Assembly (NCBI RefSeq): GCF_014839835.1
Contig: NC_071646.1
Coordinates: 558,001 to 622,000 of the forward strand
Reading direction: 5' to 3'
DNA from: Dryobates pubescens
Lineage: Eukaryota > Chordata > Aves > Piciformes > Picidae
Length of the DNA stretch: 64,000 bases
How positions within the stretch are numbered: the stretch's first letter is position 1; every line of letters begins with the position of its first letter. Made by a program: the position numbers and the translations under genes. Positions 53,149 to 64,000 of the stretch are shown here, piece after piece. The notes beneath the pieces are model-generated. The model was not told the DNA's origin. It made no database searches and saw nothing but the letters and a program-made list of their open reading frames with translations.

Positions 53149-55045
53149 AGAGGAGCAGGAGTGGAGCAGCCGCTGCTGAGGCCCTCTGGGAGGGGGCAGC
53201 TCCCTCTGGCGGTGGGGAGGAGCAGGGCACGGTCCCCACCCCCTGGGGCCGGGGCTTGCGCTTAGCTGTTTGCTCTCCTTCCTGGAAACCTTCACGGACA
53301 CAACAAAAGCTATCAGGGCAATACTGAATGTTGGCTTGGGGGCAGGGTGGCCCTGGGCTGGTGGGAAGCTGCAGCCAGCCTGCCAGCAGGTGCCTGGCTC
53401 CCACCGGCCAGCCCAGAGCAGCCTTGGGGAAAGGGAAGGAAAACAAAAGCCAAGCACAGCCAAGCTGAGCTCAGCTGCTGCTGAGGGCCTGAGGCTCTCT
53501 GCCAGAGCTTGGGAGCTCCACATTTGACCTCAATTCTGCAAAGGCCAACTGGTGGCAGTGGCCATCAGGGGAGAGCATTTCCCATGGAAAGAGGAGGGAG
53601 CAGCTCAGCTGCATTGGGGCAGGGTTTGGTTTCTCTCAGTGCAGAGAGGCTTGCAAGCACTTGGTGCCTCCTGGCAGCAGCATGTGTGTGCCAGCTTCAC
53701 CCTTGGAGCACGGAGCAGAGGGGGAGGGGAAGTCAGGTGAAGGTGGTCCCAGAGGGAGGGCAGCCTGAGGTGCCTTGGTGGGCTGGGCTAGGGGGAGGGG
53801 AGGGCTGGAGGAGTGGGGGAGACTCTGTTACACGTTTTGCAGTCTGTGTGCTTCTTGGTTTCTGGTGGGGAAGAGGGGAGGGAGGGAGGGAGGGGGAACC
53901 TGGGTGGAGGTAAAGGGTCTGGGGAGCTTCTCAAAGAGCTTTCTTGGGGCTACAGCCAAAGGGCTGCTGAGGAGCAGCTGTGGAGGGGCTGCTGGGGCTG
54001 AATGTACTTTGTCCTGGGCAGCTGCACCACGCAGGCAGTGCCAGGGCAGTGCTCCTGCAGCCTCACAGCAGGTGCCAGGAGCAGCCAGCAGCCTCTGCTG
54101 GTGCTGCAGGCCTGGTGCTGGCTGCCTGCACTCCCTGAAGTGTCTTTGTTCTGTCCAGCAGTTGAGTGTTTGTTGCACAGGGAACAGCACCACAGTGTGT
54201 GGCAGCTCAGGCCAGGCAGGGATGCTGCTCCCTGCTCTTCTGCTGGTGCCAGCCAGCATCCAGCTCACCACAGAGCCAGCAAGGACCAAAACCACTTCTG
54301 GTAGGACCTGCAGAGAGGTCAGCAGTGGTCTGAGCCTCTCTGAGCAGTGGAGGTTCTGGTGTCCATCTCTGGTGCTGGCTGCAGGGAGAGCTTCCTCTGC
54401 AGGCTCTGGGCTGGCTCAGGATGGCTGCCAGAGCTCTGCTCCCTGCCCTGCAGGCTCTTGAGGCCACCCCCAGGGTGGGCTCCTTGTGCCAGGCCCAGGC
54501 TGAGCTCTGCACATCTCCATCCTGCTGCTGGCTTTGGTGGAGTCTCCTCCTGTGCTGCAGAGCCTGCAGAGGCTCCTTGGATACCTCCTGCTGCTGGTGC
54601 CAGTGGAGACCTCTCCTGGAGCAAGGCCTGGGGCCATCTCTGCCCTCAGCTGGGAAATGCCCTGCAGGGAGGTGACTCTTGCCCCACACTTCCATTGTGG
54701 ATCCAAGGGAGCAGAGGAGGCTCAGCAGCTCTCTCCAAAGCAACCTCCAGCCTCTGCCACTGTGCAGCAGGGCACAGGCAGCCTGGGCACTGCCCCAGGG
54801 TCTCTGCTGCCACACAAAGCGTTGCCAGCCCTGGAGCCTGCAGTCCTGAGCCCTCCTGGAGCAGCTGTGGGGTTTGGGTTGGCTGTGAGCCATCCAAGGC
54901 CAGGAGTGGAGATCCAGGCCCTGCAGGCCTCCTTTTTGTATTGAACTTGGGTTTGTAGCATAACCTTCTCTGGCTTGGTGCTGTTTCTATGTTCACTTTA
55001 GCTCTGTAAACCAACCTAGGAAATAAATTTGTTACCAAGAATCTT
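53149..55045 (+). other. LEMD2: Probable LEMD2 3' untranslated region
   Basis: About 1.9 kb separates the stop codon from the first good AATAAA on this strand. It holds a GGGA-rich simple repeat at 53,872-53,900 and no CR1 copy, unlike most stretches of this length in the window, which fits a transcribed 3' UTR. Confidence 0.6.
55022..55027 (+). terminator. LEMD2 polyadenylation signal
   Basis: AATAAA occurs in an AT-rich context and is followed within about 25 bases by a T-rich stretch, a typical cleavage-site arrangement. Confidence 0.65.
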
Positions 55046-55394
55046 TCCCCTCCTTGGTTCCTTCTGGAGGGAGTCACAGGTCCTGTGCTGGCCCCAGTGC
55101 TGCTGCTGGGCAGACCAAGTGCATCCTGCTCTGGAGGAGCTCCTGGTTCCTAAGGAGAGGGCGGGAGAGGGCCTGGGGATTGCATGGCAGCCTGCTGGGA
55201 CAGCCTGGCTCCTTGGGCAGCAGCCTCCAGGCTCTGGCTGCAGAGGAAGCCTGCCCTGGGAAGAGCTGGCCTGAAGCAGGGGGGTGGTGGAGGGCAGGGA
55301 GCTTGGCTGCTGCCTCCTGAGCAGAGGGAGAGGGCTGGGGAAGGAAACACTTCCTGGGCAGGGGGCTGAGGAGTCCTGTGGCACACAGGACCCC

Positions 55395-55570
55395 CAGAAA
55401 GGTTTGGGTGGGGAGGGACCTTAAGGCTCTTCCAGTTCCAGGGCTGGGCTGTCAGCAGGAGCTGCTCCCTGGAGTTCAGTTCACAGATCCCAGAGGGGGT
55501 TGGGTGGGAAGGGATCTCCAGAGCTCCTCCAGCCCAAGCCCCTGCAGTGAGCAAGGACATCTCCAGCTGG
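55395..55570 (-). repeat. Two short CR1 3' termini in a row
   Basis: GGTGGGGAGGGACCTTAAGG at 55,407 and GGTGGGAAGGGATCTCCAGA at 55,502 are two separate termini in the same orientation, just past the LEMD2 polyadenylation signal. Confidence 0.7.
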
Positions 55571-57612
55571 CTGAGTCTCACCTGAGTGGCAGTGACTCAG
55601 ATGTGGCACCACGAGTTTCAGCCTCCCAGCCTGCTCCTGCAGCTCCAGGAGTCCCTGAACCACCGCTGGGGCTGCTGTGGATGTGGCTGACTCACTGGGG
55701 GCTGCTTGGAGAGGGAGCTGGGTGGCAAAGGGGAAGGTTTCCAGCAGCAGAGGCTCCGTGGGAGCTGGGGGGAGCTGGCTGCCTCCTCTGGTGCTGAGCT
55801 GTGGGAACAAAGGGGAGAGCAAGGCTGAGCCTCTCCTCAGCCCCCAGCCCTGCTCAGATGCTTTCACCCAGCCTGGGTTGCTAAGCTACAGCTGAAGTCT
55901 CTCAGGCTGGGAGATGTCCTCACTGTGGAGTGGTTACCTGTGCCAGAGGATGTTTGCTTCCACCCAGGCTGCCATGGTGCTTCCTGCCACCCCCCCATGT
56001 CCCTTTACCTTTCCTCTGCCCCTCCAGGTTAGCTGCTGCTGGCTGCCAGCTCTGCTCTGCTCATGGGGCTCAGAGCCCTCCACCAGTCCTGGAAGCACCA
56101 AAGGGAGCTGGGAAGCAGCAGCAGGGCTGAGTCCTGCCCTAAAGCACCTCCACAGCACAGCCCCTGCCTGCAGCCAGCCCTGCCCAGGGCCTGCCCTGGG
56201 GCTTCAGCCTGACTTCAGCCTCCAGGTAGGTGCTGCAGGAGGGGTTGGGCAGGCCCTGTCCTCACCTCCCTGCTCAGAGAGCTGCCAGCAGACTCCAGCA
56301 CGGGGAGCAGACCTCTGCCCAGTCCCTGGAGTAGCAAATCACTGCTGTAAGCAGATCTCTGCAGGGTGATGGAAAGCCCCTGGGTGTCTCTGAGCTGACT
56401 GAGCCAAACAAGGAGACCTCAGTGGTTGTGGGAACCTTGCCTGGCTCTGAGCTCCTCTTACCCTCCTTCCCCTGCTCCTGGCAGGGCAGAGGCTCCCTGG
56501 GGATGTGCTCCCACGGCAGGAGGACACCAGAGCCTCTGCTGAGCTCCTCTCTGACAGAGGAGATGGCCTGCCCTGTGTCACTCCATGTGCCCTCCTGCAG
56601 GGCCACATTCCCCCCTCTCACCCTGGCTCCAGAACAGCTTTAGGCATCCAAAACAGTAACAGCAGAGGAAAACATCCTGGGGTGGTGAGGAGCTGGGAGC
56701 AGGGCTGGGCTCACAGGGTGCAGCTGAGCCACTTCCATGCAGAAGAGCTCAGAAAGGTGTCCCAGGGTGATCCCTGTGCTCCCCTGGGGCCACATCTCCT
56801 GCTCTGCTCCCAGCCAGGGTCCAGAGCCTCCCCAGGCAGGTTCTGCTGGCCAAGGCAACCCTTGGGCATGGTTTTATTCCACCTCTGTCACAGACACAGC
56901 TTTAGTCCCTGAAAAGGCTACCTGGGAGCCAGGCAGCCCTGGCTCAGCTGAGCTCTTCCTGAGCCTGGTTAGAACCAGCACAGCCAGCAGGCAGCAGCCC
57001 AGCCTCGAGGTTTGCTTCTCAGCCTCCTGCTGCAAAGCCCTCCCAGCACCTTCCCCAGGGCAGCCTGAGGGCCCCAGCCATGGGCACTGCTTTGCTAATG
57101 TCCTCAGGTAGTCACTGGAGACTGCTTGTGGTCCCCTGGCACAGGGGGATGTGAGCTGGCACCAACTGCTGCCTGTCCTGGGGGATTCCCAGATCTCATG
57201 AGTCCTGTTTCCTGGGCTGCATGGGGCTGGCACAGGCTGGCACAGCACAGCCAGAGCACAGCACATCCAGAGCACAGCAGCACATGCTGGGGAGGGTGGC
57301 CAGCACTTGGTGAGAGGAGTCCAGAGGGACTTGCTGGGGCACACACTGTCCTTGACTCGCTGCAGGAGACAATTCAGGCCTGGCAGGAAGCTCCATGGGA
57401 CTTTTCCATTCCCTCACTGCTCCCAAGGTGTCATTTTTCCCTGCATGAGGCTGTTGGCAGGATTGGGACTGGGTGGCTGTGGGCACCACTCCCTGATCCA
57501 CTCCTCTGCTGCCCAGCCTTGGGCAACCTCCCCCTGCCCCATCCCATCCCATGCCTCATCCCCAGGGAGTCATTGCAGGTCGAACCTGCTGGGGCTGCGA
57601 GCAGCCTGCCCC
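55571..57612. other. LEMD2-IP6K3 spacer, no gene seen
   Basis: GC-rich sequence with no CR1 copy and no exon. Tandem-like CAGCACAGCCAGAGCACAGC lies at about 57,240-57,280. Confidence 0.5.
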
Positions 57613-57787
57613 CGGTGGAGGTGTCCCTGTCCCGGGTGGAGGTGTCCCTGTCCCCGGGTGGAGGTGTCCCTGTCCCGGGTGGAGGTGTCCCTGTCCCGGT
57701 GGAGGTGTCCCTGTCCCCGGGTGGAGGTGTCCCTGTCCCGGTGGAGGTGTCCCTGCCCCCCGGGTGGAGGTGTCCCTGCTCCCTGGT
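57613..57787. repeat. 21-22 bp minisatellite, eight units
   Basis: Eight copies of GGTGGAGGTGTCCCTGTCCC with small length changes in the C/G run lie just upstream of the CpG island. The array is open in several frames and produces spurious reading frames. Confidence 0.9.
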
Positions 57788-57799
57788 GGGGCTTGGACC

Positions 57800-58330
57800 T
57801 TGGAGGGTCCCTTCCGAGCAAGCAGAGCAGCCCCGCGCCGGAGCTGCTGTCCTGGAGCGCAGGAGGCAGCCAGGATGCTTTCTGGAAAGCCCAGGACGGG
57901 TCCGGCGCCGCCGCCCCCAGCCCCAGGCTCTCTCCCCGCTGCAGGCTCAGCTGTCGGCAGCGGCTTGCCAGCAGCTACGGCAGCAGTCAGGTGATGCCCC
58001 AAATGCCCTCGGGCTGCCCTCGCTCCTTCATTGCTGCCGCTCCGGCCGCAGCGGGAAGCAGAGAGAGCCTCGGCCCCGGCGGCTGCCCTGCCCCAGCCCC
58101 CGGTCCCCGCTCAGCCCGGAGCGGCCGCGCACGGCCGGCAGCGGAGGTGAGGGCAGGAGCTCGGCCGGGGAGGGCGGCCGGGCGTGGGGAAGGCTTGGAG
58201 CACAACGGGGAAGGGACAGGAGCGGGGGGGACGGCTGGCACCGGAGGGGACGGTGTGCACCTCTGCGGCCTGGCGCCTTTTGGAGCCCCTGGGGTCTGTG
58301 CCACGCTGCTGGCAGCGCCGGGAGGTGTGG
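57800..58330 (+). promoter_or_regulatory. CpG island, candidate IP6K3 promoter and noncoding first exon
   Basis: CpG density rises sharply here, with a GCGGCCGCGC core, and a good donor (GCGGAG before GTGAGG at 58,147). It lies 3 kb upstream of the IP6K3 start codon on the same strand, as expected for a noncoding first exon. There is no direct evidence of transcription. Confidence 0.45.
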
Positions 58331-58784
58331 GGCTGGTGGTGGCTGCTGGGGTGGGAAGCAGAAGCTGGGCAGAGGGGTGATGGAAACTGTGCCTCAGTCC
58401 CATCACCAGCCTGTCCCAGCAGCGACCCCAGCCCTGCACCACCTCCTGCTGCCCAGCCCAGCCCTGGGGGTGGGCAGGGAGGTGCCAGCCTGGAGGGAAA
58501 TCGGGCAGCTGGGCTGTGCCCACGCCTGGGTCCCAGGCTGGGCTGTGCTTGGGGCAGGAGCTGGCTGTGGTAGCTGCAGACACAGAGCTCTTCCCACCAG
58601 CACCGAGGTCCTGTCCTGCCTTTTCATGAAGCAAAGCCAGCAGCCCCTGGGCTGCCAGGGGCTCAGCTTGGCAGCAGGGCGCTTTGGGCTGCCCCAGAGC
58701 CAGGGCCTGCAGAGGGGAAGGTGCTGACCAGGGTCCATGGGCTGAAGGTGGCTCTGTGCAGGCAGAGCACTTGGCTTGGAAGGG

Positions 58785-58895
58785 ATTTATCATGGAATCA
58801 TGGAACTGTTCGGGTTGGAAGAGCCTTTCAAGGTCATGGAGTCCAACCAGCAGCCCAGCACCGCCCTGGGCACTAAACCTTGTCCCCAGCTGCCA
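58785..58895 (-). repeat. CR1 LINE 3' terminus
   Basis: ATCATGGAATCATGGAACTG then GGTTGGAAGAGCCTTTCAAG and ATGGAGTCCAACCAGCAGCC. Confidence 0.85.
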
Positions 58896-58929
58896 TGGTC
58901 TCAGAATCCTGCCCTGAGTTTTGCTTACA

Positions 58930-59595
58930 AACAGCTCTGGGGGAAAGGGCCTGGGAGTGCTGGGGGGCAACAAGGTGAGCATGGGACAGCAATGTGCCCT
59001 CATGGCCAAGAAGGTCAATGGCAGCCCTGGGTGCATTCAGGAGAGTGTGGCCAGCAGCTCAAGGGAGGTTCTCCTCCCCCCAACTCTGCCCTGGGGAGGC
59101 CACAGCTGGAGCATTGTGTCCAGTTCTGAGCTCCCCAGCTCAAGAGGGACAGGGAACTGCTGGAGAGGGCACAGCAAAGGGCTCCAGAGATGCTGAGGGG
59201 ACTGAGGCAAGGCTGAGGGACTTGGGGCTTTAGCCTGGAGAAGAGCAGCCTGAGGGGCATCTGATCAATACTTCAGGGGTGGGGGGCAGGAGCATGGGGC
59301 CAGGATTTGCTCAGTGGTGCCCAGGGACAGGACAAGGGGCGATGGGCACAGACTGGGACCTCAGAAGTTCATCTGAACAGGAGGAGGAACTTCAGTAACT
59401 GAAGGGTGACAGAGCCCTGGAGCAGGCTGCCCAGGGAGGTGCTGGAGCCTCCAGCTCTGGAGAGCTTCCAAACCCACCTGGATGTGCTCCTGTGTGACCT
59501 TCTCTAGGTGACCCTGCCCTGGCAGGAGGGGGCTTGGCCTGGATGATCTGCAGAGGTCCCTTCCAGCCCCTGCCACGCTGTGGTGCTGTGAGAAC
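58930..59595 (+). repeat. Longest CR1 copy, with remnant of the reverse transcriptase frame
   Basis: About 665 bases. The first 150 still translate to CR1 ORF2 C-terminal text (GQQCALMAKKVNGSPGCIQE, SVASSSREVLLP). The 3' UTR follows, with CAGTGGTGCCCAGGGACAGG, and the tail GCTGTGGTGCTGTGA. ORF2 is truncated and frameshifted, so the copy is dead. Confidence 0.92.
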
Positions 59596-60364
59596 CCCCA
59601 GAATCCACAGCAGGTGGTGAGTTTGGGTTATTCATCCCCAGCTCACTTCACAGGACCAAGGCTGCCAGAGCTGAGTGTGCTACAGGAGAGCTTCAGCCTT
59701 GGACTGCCTCTGAAGCAGTAAATCCTGGGCTGGAGTCACGTTGAGCTCCCTGCTCCGAAGAGGAGTCATGACGAAGCCTCTTGCTTGCTGCTTTTCTCCT
59801 TCCTTTGTTTTATTTGTTAAGGAGTGGGGGAAAGGAAAAAGAAACCAAGGAACCCAACACACAACTGCAAAACCCAACCCGGGAGAAAGCTTCCAGGGGA
59901 GAAAAACCTCTCCAGGAGCTGCTGCAACTTAACCGAATGCTAAATGCTTTTTGTTAGCTTCCCGAAGAGCTGTGAAGAGCTGCTGCGAGGCACTCGGCGG
60001 AGTGGCCTCCCGGCTTTGTTCCCCGGCGGCAGCTCGGGAGGGTAATTGTAGAGCAGAATTCCCTCTCCAGAGTGAGTGGTGAGGGAGGATGGGAGGATGG
60101 GAGGGGGCCTGTGATACAAAACCTCCTCGGGGGAAGGGAAAGGAGCTGCTCCAGGGGGGGTGGAGGTAGACGTGGGGATGTTTTTCCCCCTCTCCTTTCA
60201 ACCTGCTCCATCCCACCCCTCCGGGGGGAGACAAAAGGGACTCCTGCGCGGCTTCGCTGGGCGCTTAACGGCAGCAGGAGGAGCCGGCCGGGGGCGGTGA
60301 GGGGCAGGGGGCAGGGGGCAGGCAGTGCTGCAGGCTCCCGGGTGGTGCTGTGAGCGCTGGCTTG
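59596..60364. other. No gene seen; CpG-rich patch at 60,190-60,310
   Basis: CpGs cluster around GCGCGGCTTCGCTGGGCGC, an alternative place for an IP6K3 noncoding first exon. A T-rich, open patch lies at 59,770-59,830. Confidence 0.4.
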
Positions 60365-60690
60365 GGGCAACGAAGCTGGAGAGGGGTTTGGAGAGCAGGT
60401 CTGAAGCTGAGGGAGCTGGGGGTGGTTTGGGCTGGAGAAGAGGAGGCTGAGAGGAGAGCTCATTGCTCTCTGCAGCTCCCTGAAGGGAGGCTGGGGTGAG
60501 GCTGAAATTGGCCTCTTCTTCCAAGTAACCAACGGCAGGACAAGAGGAAATGGCCTCAGGCTGTGCCAGGGGAGGTGTTGCAGAACCCTGTGGCCATGGC
60601 ACCTGGGGCCAGGGTTTGGTGCCATGGTGGTGCTGGGCTGCTGGTTGGATGATCTCAGAGGGCTCTTCCAGCCCACACAGCTCTCTGTTT
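60365..60690 (+). repeat. CR1 LINE 3' region
   Basis: GAGAAGAGGAGGCTGAGAGG, TTCCAAGTAACCAACGGCAG, AGGACAAGAGGAAATGGCCT, then an internal deletion and the terminus GATGATCTCAGAGGGCTCTT. Confidence 0.9.
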
Positions 60691-61297
60691 CTCTGGCTGT
60701 GGTTGGCACAGTGGAGGAAAGGCTCCTGGTGGGGAGTGCCCCAAGGGGAGGTTCTTCAGAAGGTGCTGCCCGGGGCCATGAGCCCTCCTGTGCAGGGGGT
60801 TGGCCTAGCCTGGGGGAGGCCAAGGCCGTGGTCAGCAGTGCCTCCAGCTGGGGCTGCTCACAGCAGGGCCATCATCAGTGCAGTGTATTAATACCCTGGC
60901 ATTCCCAGCCCCTGGAATGCCCTGATCCAGCTGCCTTGATGAGGTCACCACACGAACCCGACCGCTCCCTCGTCATTCCTGCTGTTTCTTTTCCCCAACA
61001 GGTCTAACTTGGGGCTGTTCTGGACTCTGCCTTTCAGGCTGGGGCTCCCTGCCAGCCCCTGGGCACCTAAGGATCTCATCCCCCCCGGCTGTGCCAGCAG
61101 GAGGCCAGGCTGTGCCAGGACACCCAGGCAGATGGTGGCTGTGTGGAGGCTGACTCCCCCCTCTCACACTGCTCCATCCCCTGTTTTGCAGAGATCGTTG
61201 GTGAGGGCTCAGCCCTCTATGGCCTCCCTCCACCTCTGAGCCTCCTTCGCTGCTGCCCACAGGGAGAGGACCCCAGCTGCATCCTTCAGCCAGCACC

Positions 61298-61496
61298 ATG
61301 GTGGGGCAGAGCCCCCTGGAGCCCAGCGAGGGCAGGGCTGCAGTGCTGCTGGAGCCCTTTGTGCACCAGGTGGGAGGGCACCTGAGCCTGCTGCGCTACG
61401 ACGAGCACACGGTCTGCAAGCCCCTGGTGTCCCAGGAGCTCAGCTTCTACGAGGCACTGCCCCTGCCCATGAGGCAGTTCACTCCCCAGTACAAAG
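61298..61496 (+). CDS. IP6K3: Inositol hexakisphosphate kinase 3, first coding exon (gene continues off the window)
   Basis: IP6K3 phosphorylates inositol hexakisphosphate to the pyrophosphate 5-InsP7. The ATG at 61,298 lies in a CAGCACCATGG context. The 66 codons include [20 protein letters not shown] and [20 protein letters not shown], then RQFTPQYK, which matches the N-terminus of human IP6K3 and, less closely, IP6K1. The exon ends in phase 1 at GTGAGG. The catalytic PDxKxG motif lies in later exons, which I could not find before the window end. Two 5' acceptors are possible, at 61,190-61,191 and 61,261-61,262. Its position after LEMD2 on the same strand repeats the human order. Confidence 0.92.
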
Positions 61497-63914
61497 GTGA
61501 GGGAGGGGCTGGGCTCAGGGTGGTCACCAGCTGAAAAGCAGCACCTGGGGAGGTATTTGGGGGGGTCCCAGTCTTTTCTGAAGACATCTTCCCTTCCTCC
61601 CTTCCCTTCTTGTTCCCTCCCTGCCCTGCTGCTGCTCCTGAAGCTCCTGGCCCTGGCATTCTGCGAGGCAGGAGGCCACTGAAAAGATCTCTTGGTCCTT
61701 CAGCAGCAGAGAGCTCAGCCCTGCCCCAGGCTGCCAGGGGCAGTGCAGGTTTATGAGGCAGTATCAGGCAGGTGCTAAAGGCAGGCATGGAGGCTGCCTC
61801 CCAGGAATCCTCTGTAGCCAGGGCCAGGTTTGGTGCTGGGGAGCTGAGCCCTGCTCTGCCTCTCTGACCAAGCTGCTGACCAGAGCAGGGCTGCCCTGGT
61901 TAGCAATCCCTCCCTGTCTGCCTTTCCTCTTCTCTTTCAAGTCCCAGTGCCAGGAGGTCACCAAGCAGCAGCTCCAGGCTGGCAGCTCTGTGTTTCTGCT
62001 CAGAACCATCCCGGCCCTGGATGCTGCTGGAGAGGGGAGGAACCTTTTCCCACGAGGGATTAAGCATCAGGGGGACAATGCTGAGTGCTCAGCACCCCTC
62101 CACACCTCTCCATGCTCCTCACCTCTATTCTTGGGCTGCAGGGGAAGGCTGAGGGCTCTTACATAATGCTGCCACTCTCTGCAGCCTTGATCAAATGCCA
62201 GCCCTCAACCCCCCTGAGCAAATGCAGTCCCCACTGTAACCACCGTGGGCAGGTTGGTGACCTTGGGGCTGGTTCCCCCCCTGCCCCCTTGCAGAGCTCT
62301 CCCTGCCCCAGGCTGAGCCTGTGAGGAGCTGCTGGGTTTGTTTTCCAGCCCTGCTGGGATTGCTCTTGCACTCAGGGAGGGCTCTTGGAAACTTAAAAAT
62401 AACCCCAGAGGGGAGAGCTGCATAGCAAAAGGCTCTGGAGCATCACTGGGATGCCAGCAGCCTGCTGACAGCACCCAGAAATACCTGCTGGGCTGGGGGG
62501 CTGGGCTGGGGGGCTGGGCTGGGGGGCTGGGGACACTAAAGGGCCAAAGTCCCTGAGCACAGCTTGGTGAAACTGAAAAGCCTTTGGTTGAGGCAAAGGA
62601 TCTGCTGCCCCTTTCCCCTGGCCCTTGGCACAGCTGAGAGGGATTTGGTTGCTCTCAGCCGCCTGTGGGGCTCAGGTGGGACAGGATGGAGCAGCAGGCA
62701 GGAGTCTGTGCACAGCCTGAGAGGGCAAAGCCTCCTGGCTGTGTTTACTTCCTCTGCCCTGGCAGAGCAGGGAGCAGGGAAGGGACTTTGCCTGTGAATT
62801 TCAGAGCTCCCTTGTTCGCCCAGCTGCCGAGGAGCAGTGCCCAGCAGGCTGCTCTGGGCACAGCTGGGTGCAGCCCAGCCCCACCTGCTGCTAGTGCTGC
62901 CCTCACAGCAGCTGGCAAGCCCAGCCCCGGTGCTGCTGCTGAGCTCTGTGCCCCTGCAGCCTGGGCTGGCCCTGCCCTCTCTCGGACCTGCCCCCTGCAG
63001 CAGGGTCCCACCGAGCAGCTGGCACCCCCCTGGCTGGCTCTGAAAGTGCCTCTGCTGCCCTGCGAGGCTCAGGCAGCCCTGGGAGAGGGCTGCAGCAGCA
63101 GGGCTGAGGCTGTCAGCCCTTCCCAGAAAGGTCAGAGCTGTGCCACAGGAGCTGGGGCTGCTCCTGCTGTCACTTGAGACGGGCAGGCAGCCGCCCCCGT
63201 GCCAGGGGGGCTCAGGCTTGAGCTAAATCTGTGATGGGCTGCTGGCAGCTGAGCCCTGGGCTGGCTGCTGGGGTTGGGCAAATGGCAAAGCTGAAATGCA
63301 CAACGGTGCTGCTGCAGGCACCTGGGGGGCAGCACCGAGGAATGGTCCCCGGGGGGGGGGGTCAGGCTGCCCCTTGTGCCGCAGCACCGCAGTGGGAGGC
63401 TCTGCTCACCCTGCCTGGGTGCCTGGGGGAGGGCATGGCCATGGCAGTGCTGCCAGCCCCTGCCCTGCTGCTGGGGCTCTCCAGTTACAGGAAGCAGCTG
63501 GCATGCTGCTTGCCTTTGGAAAATTCCCAGCCCCCAGCCCTGCCTCTGCTTCCTGCCAACAAGGAACACTTCCAGCCTTGTCCCCCCCTGAAAAGTGAGC
63601 CCTAAATCCCTTGCCATTAATCACCCAGGAGCTGCAGCACTGGGGGCTTTGCTGGGTCACCTGTGGCACAGCAGAGCCTGCAGGAACAGGATGTCCAGAG
63701 GCAGGTTTCAGGCTGAGCCTGGAGGGGAGGGAGGCTTAGGGGAGCTGTGGCTGTTGTCCAGGCTCTCACCTCGTGGTGTTTACTGAACTCCAGGCAGAGT
63801 GGGACCAGTGTGAGAGGCCTCTGACCCATGAGCCCCCTCAGGGGGCCTGGAGCATCTCAGGTGGTGGCCAAGCCTGTGTGGTACCCCCCAGGTCAATCTC
63901 ATTCTGGTTTGGTT
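61497..63914 (+). other. IP6K3 intron following the first coding exon
   Basis: No exon like the next IP6K3 segment was found. The stretch holds a three-copy 13 bp tandem repeat at 62,490-62,532 (GGGCTGGGGGGCT-type units) and an 11-G run near 63,350. Confidence 0.6.
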
Positions 63915-64000
63915 TTCACAGCATCACAGCATGGGAGGGGTTGGAAGGGACCTGCAGAGATCCTCCAGTCCAACCCTCTGCCAGGGCAGGGTCACCCAGG
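63915..64000 (-). repeat. CR1 LINE 3' end, cut by the window edge
   Basis: ACAGCATCACAGCATGGGAG, GGTTGGAAGGGACCTGCAGA and TCCTCCAGTCCAACCCTCTG. Confidence 0.85.

Noticed and set aside
57126-58727. 533-codon plus-strand open frame
   Set aside because: It runs through the eight-unit minisatellite and the CpG island, where stops are rare in every frame, and the predicted protein is low-complexity.
59815-59870. KGKRNQGTQ-like translation resembling motilin KERNKGQ
   Set aside because: It lies between LEMD2 and IP6K3, not upstream of LEMD2, and the flanking residues and splice sites do not fit.
61497-64000. Second coding exon of IP6K3
   Set aside because: No frame resembles the expected VTVHLW segment; the exon is probably outside the window.

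Overview
The window is bird genomic DNA, most likely from a GC-rich microchromosome. Three things show this. The rhodopsin-family gene encodes the avian green cone pigment RH2. The interspersed repeats are almost all 3' fragments of CR1 LINEs, about 45 pieces on both strands, many ending in a variant of the CR1 tail (ATTCTGTGA-like). The genes have short exons, short introns and CpG-rich promoters. The CR1 load looks heavy for a bird; lineages with CR1 expansions such as woodpeckers and hornbills are possible, but this is only an inference.

Layout. Positions 1-23.4 kb hold no gene I can recognise: CR1 fragments, short tandem repeats, and repeat-poor AT-rich islands that look like candidate conserved noncoding DNA. 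RH2 (OPN1MSW-type green opsin) occupies 23,444-27,301 on the minus strand, with five exons and a 355-residue product. Its promoter has a TATA box and a CRX-type site. Intron 1 carries a 12-unit minisatellite. The RH2-LEMD2 interval (27.5-44 kb) is again CR1-rich. It includes a directly duplicated block (31.8 and 36.5 kb), a minisatellite at 43.1 kb, and, at 38.47-38.60 kb, what looks like a broken second exon of motilin (MLN), in the place and orientation predicted from the human MLN-LEMD2-IP6K3 gene order.

LEMD2, an inner nuclear membrane LEM-domain protein, runs from 44,220 to 53,148 on the plus strand in nine exons encoding 772 residues, with a polyadenylation signal near 55,022. Its first exon encodes a nucleoplasmic region roughly twice as long as in human LEMD2, filled with imperfect Trp-containing repeats. 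The promoter has four YY1-like motifs and an ETS site. A G-rich minisatellite and a CpG island at 57.6-58.3 kb may be the IP6K3 promoter. The first coding exon of IP6K3 (inositol hexakisphosphate kinase 3) lies at 61,298-61,496, and the gene continues beyond the window.

The genes do not form a functional pathway. They share a conserved neighbourhood: MLN, LEMD2 and IP6K3 are adjacent in human 6p21, and RH2 (absent from placental mammals) sits head-to-head with LEMD2 about 17 kb away. All exon boundaries were placed by eye from GT-AG sites and phase. CR1 boundaries are approximate.
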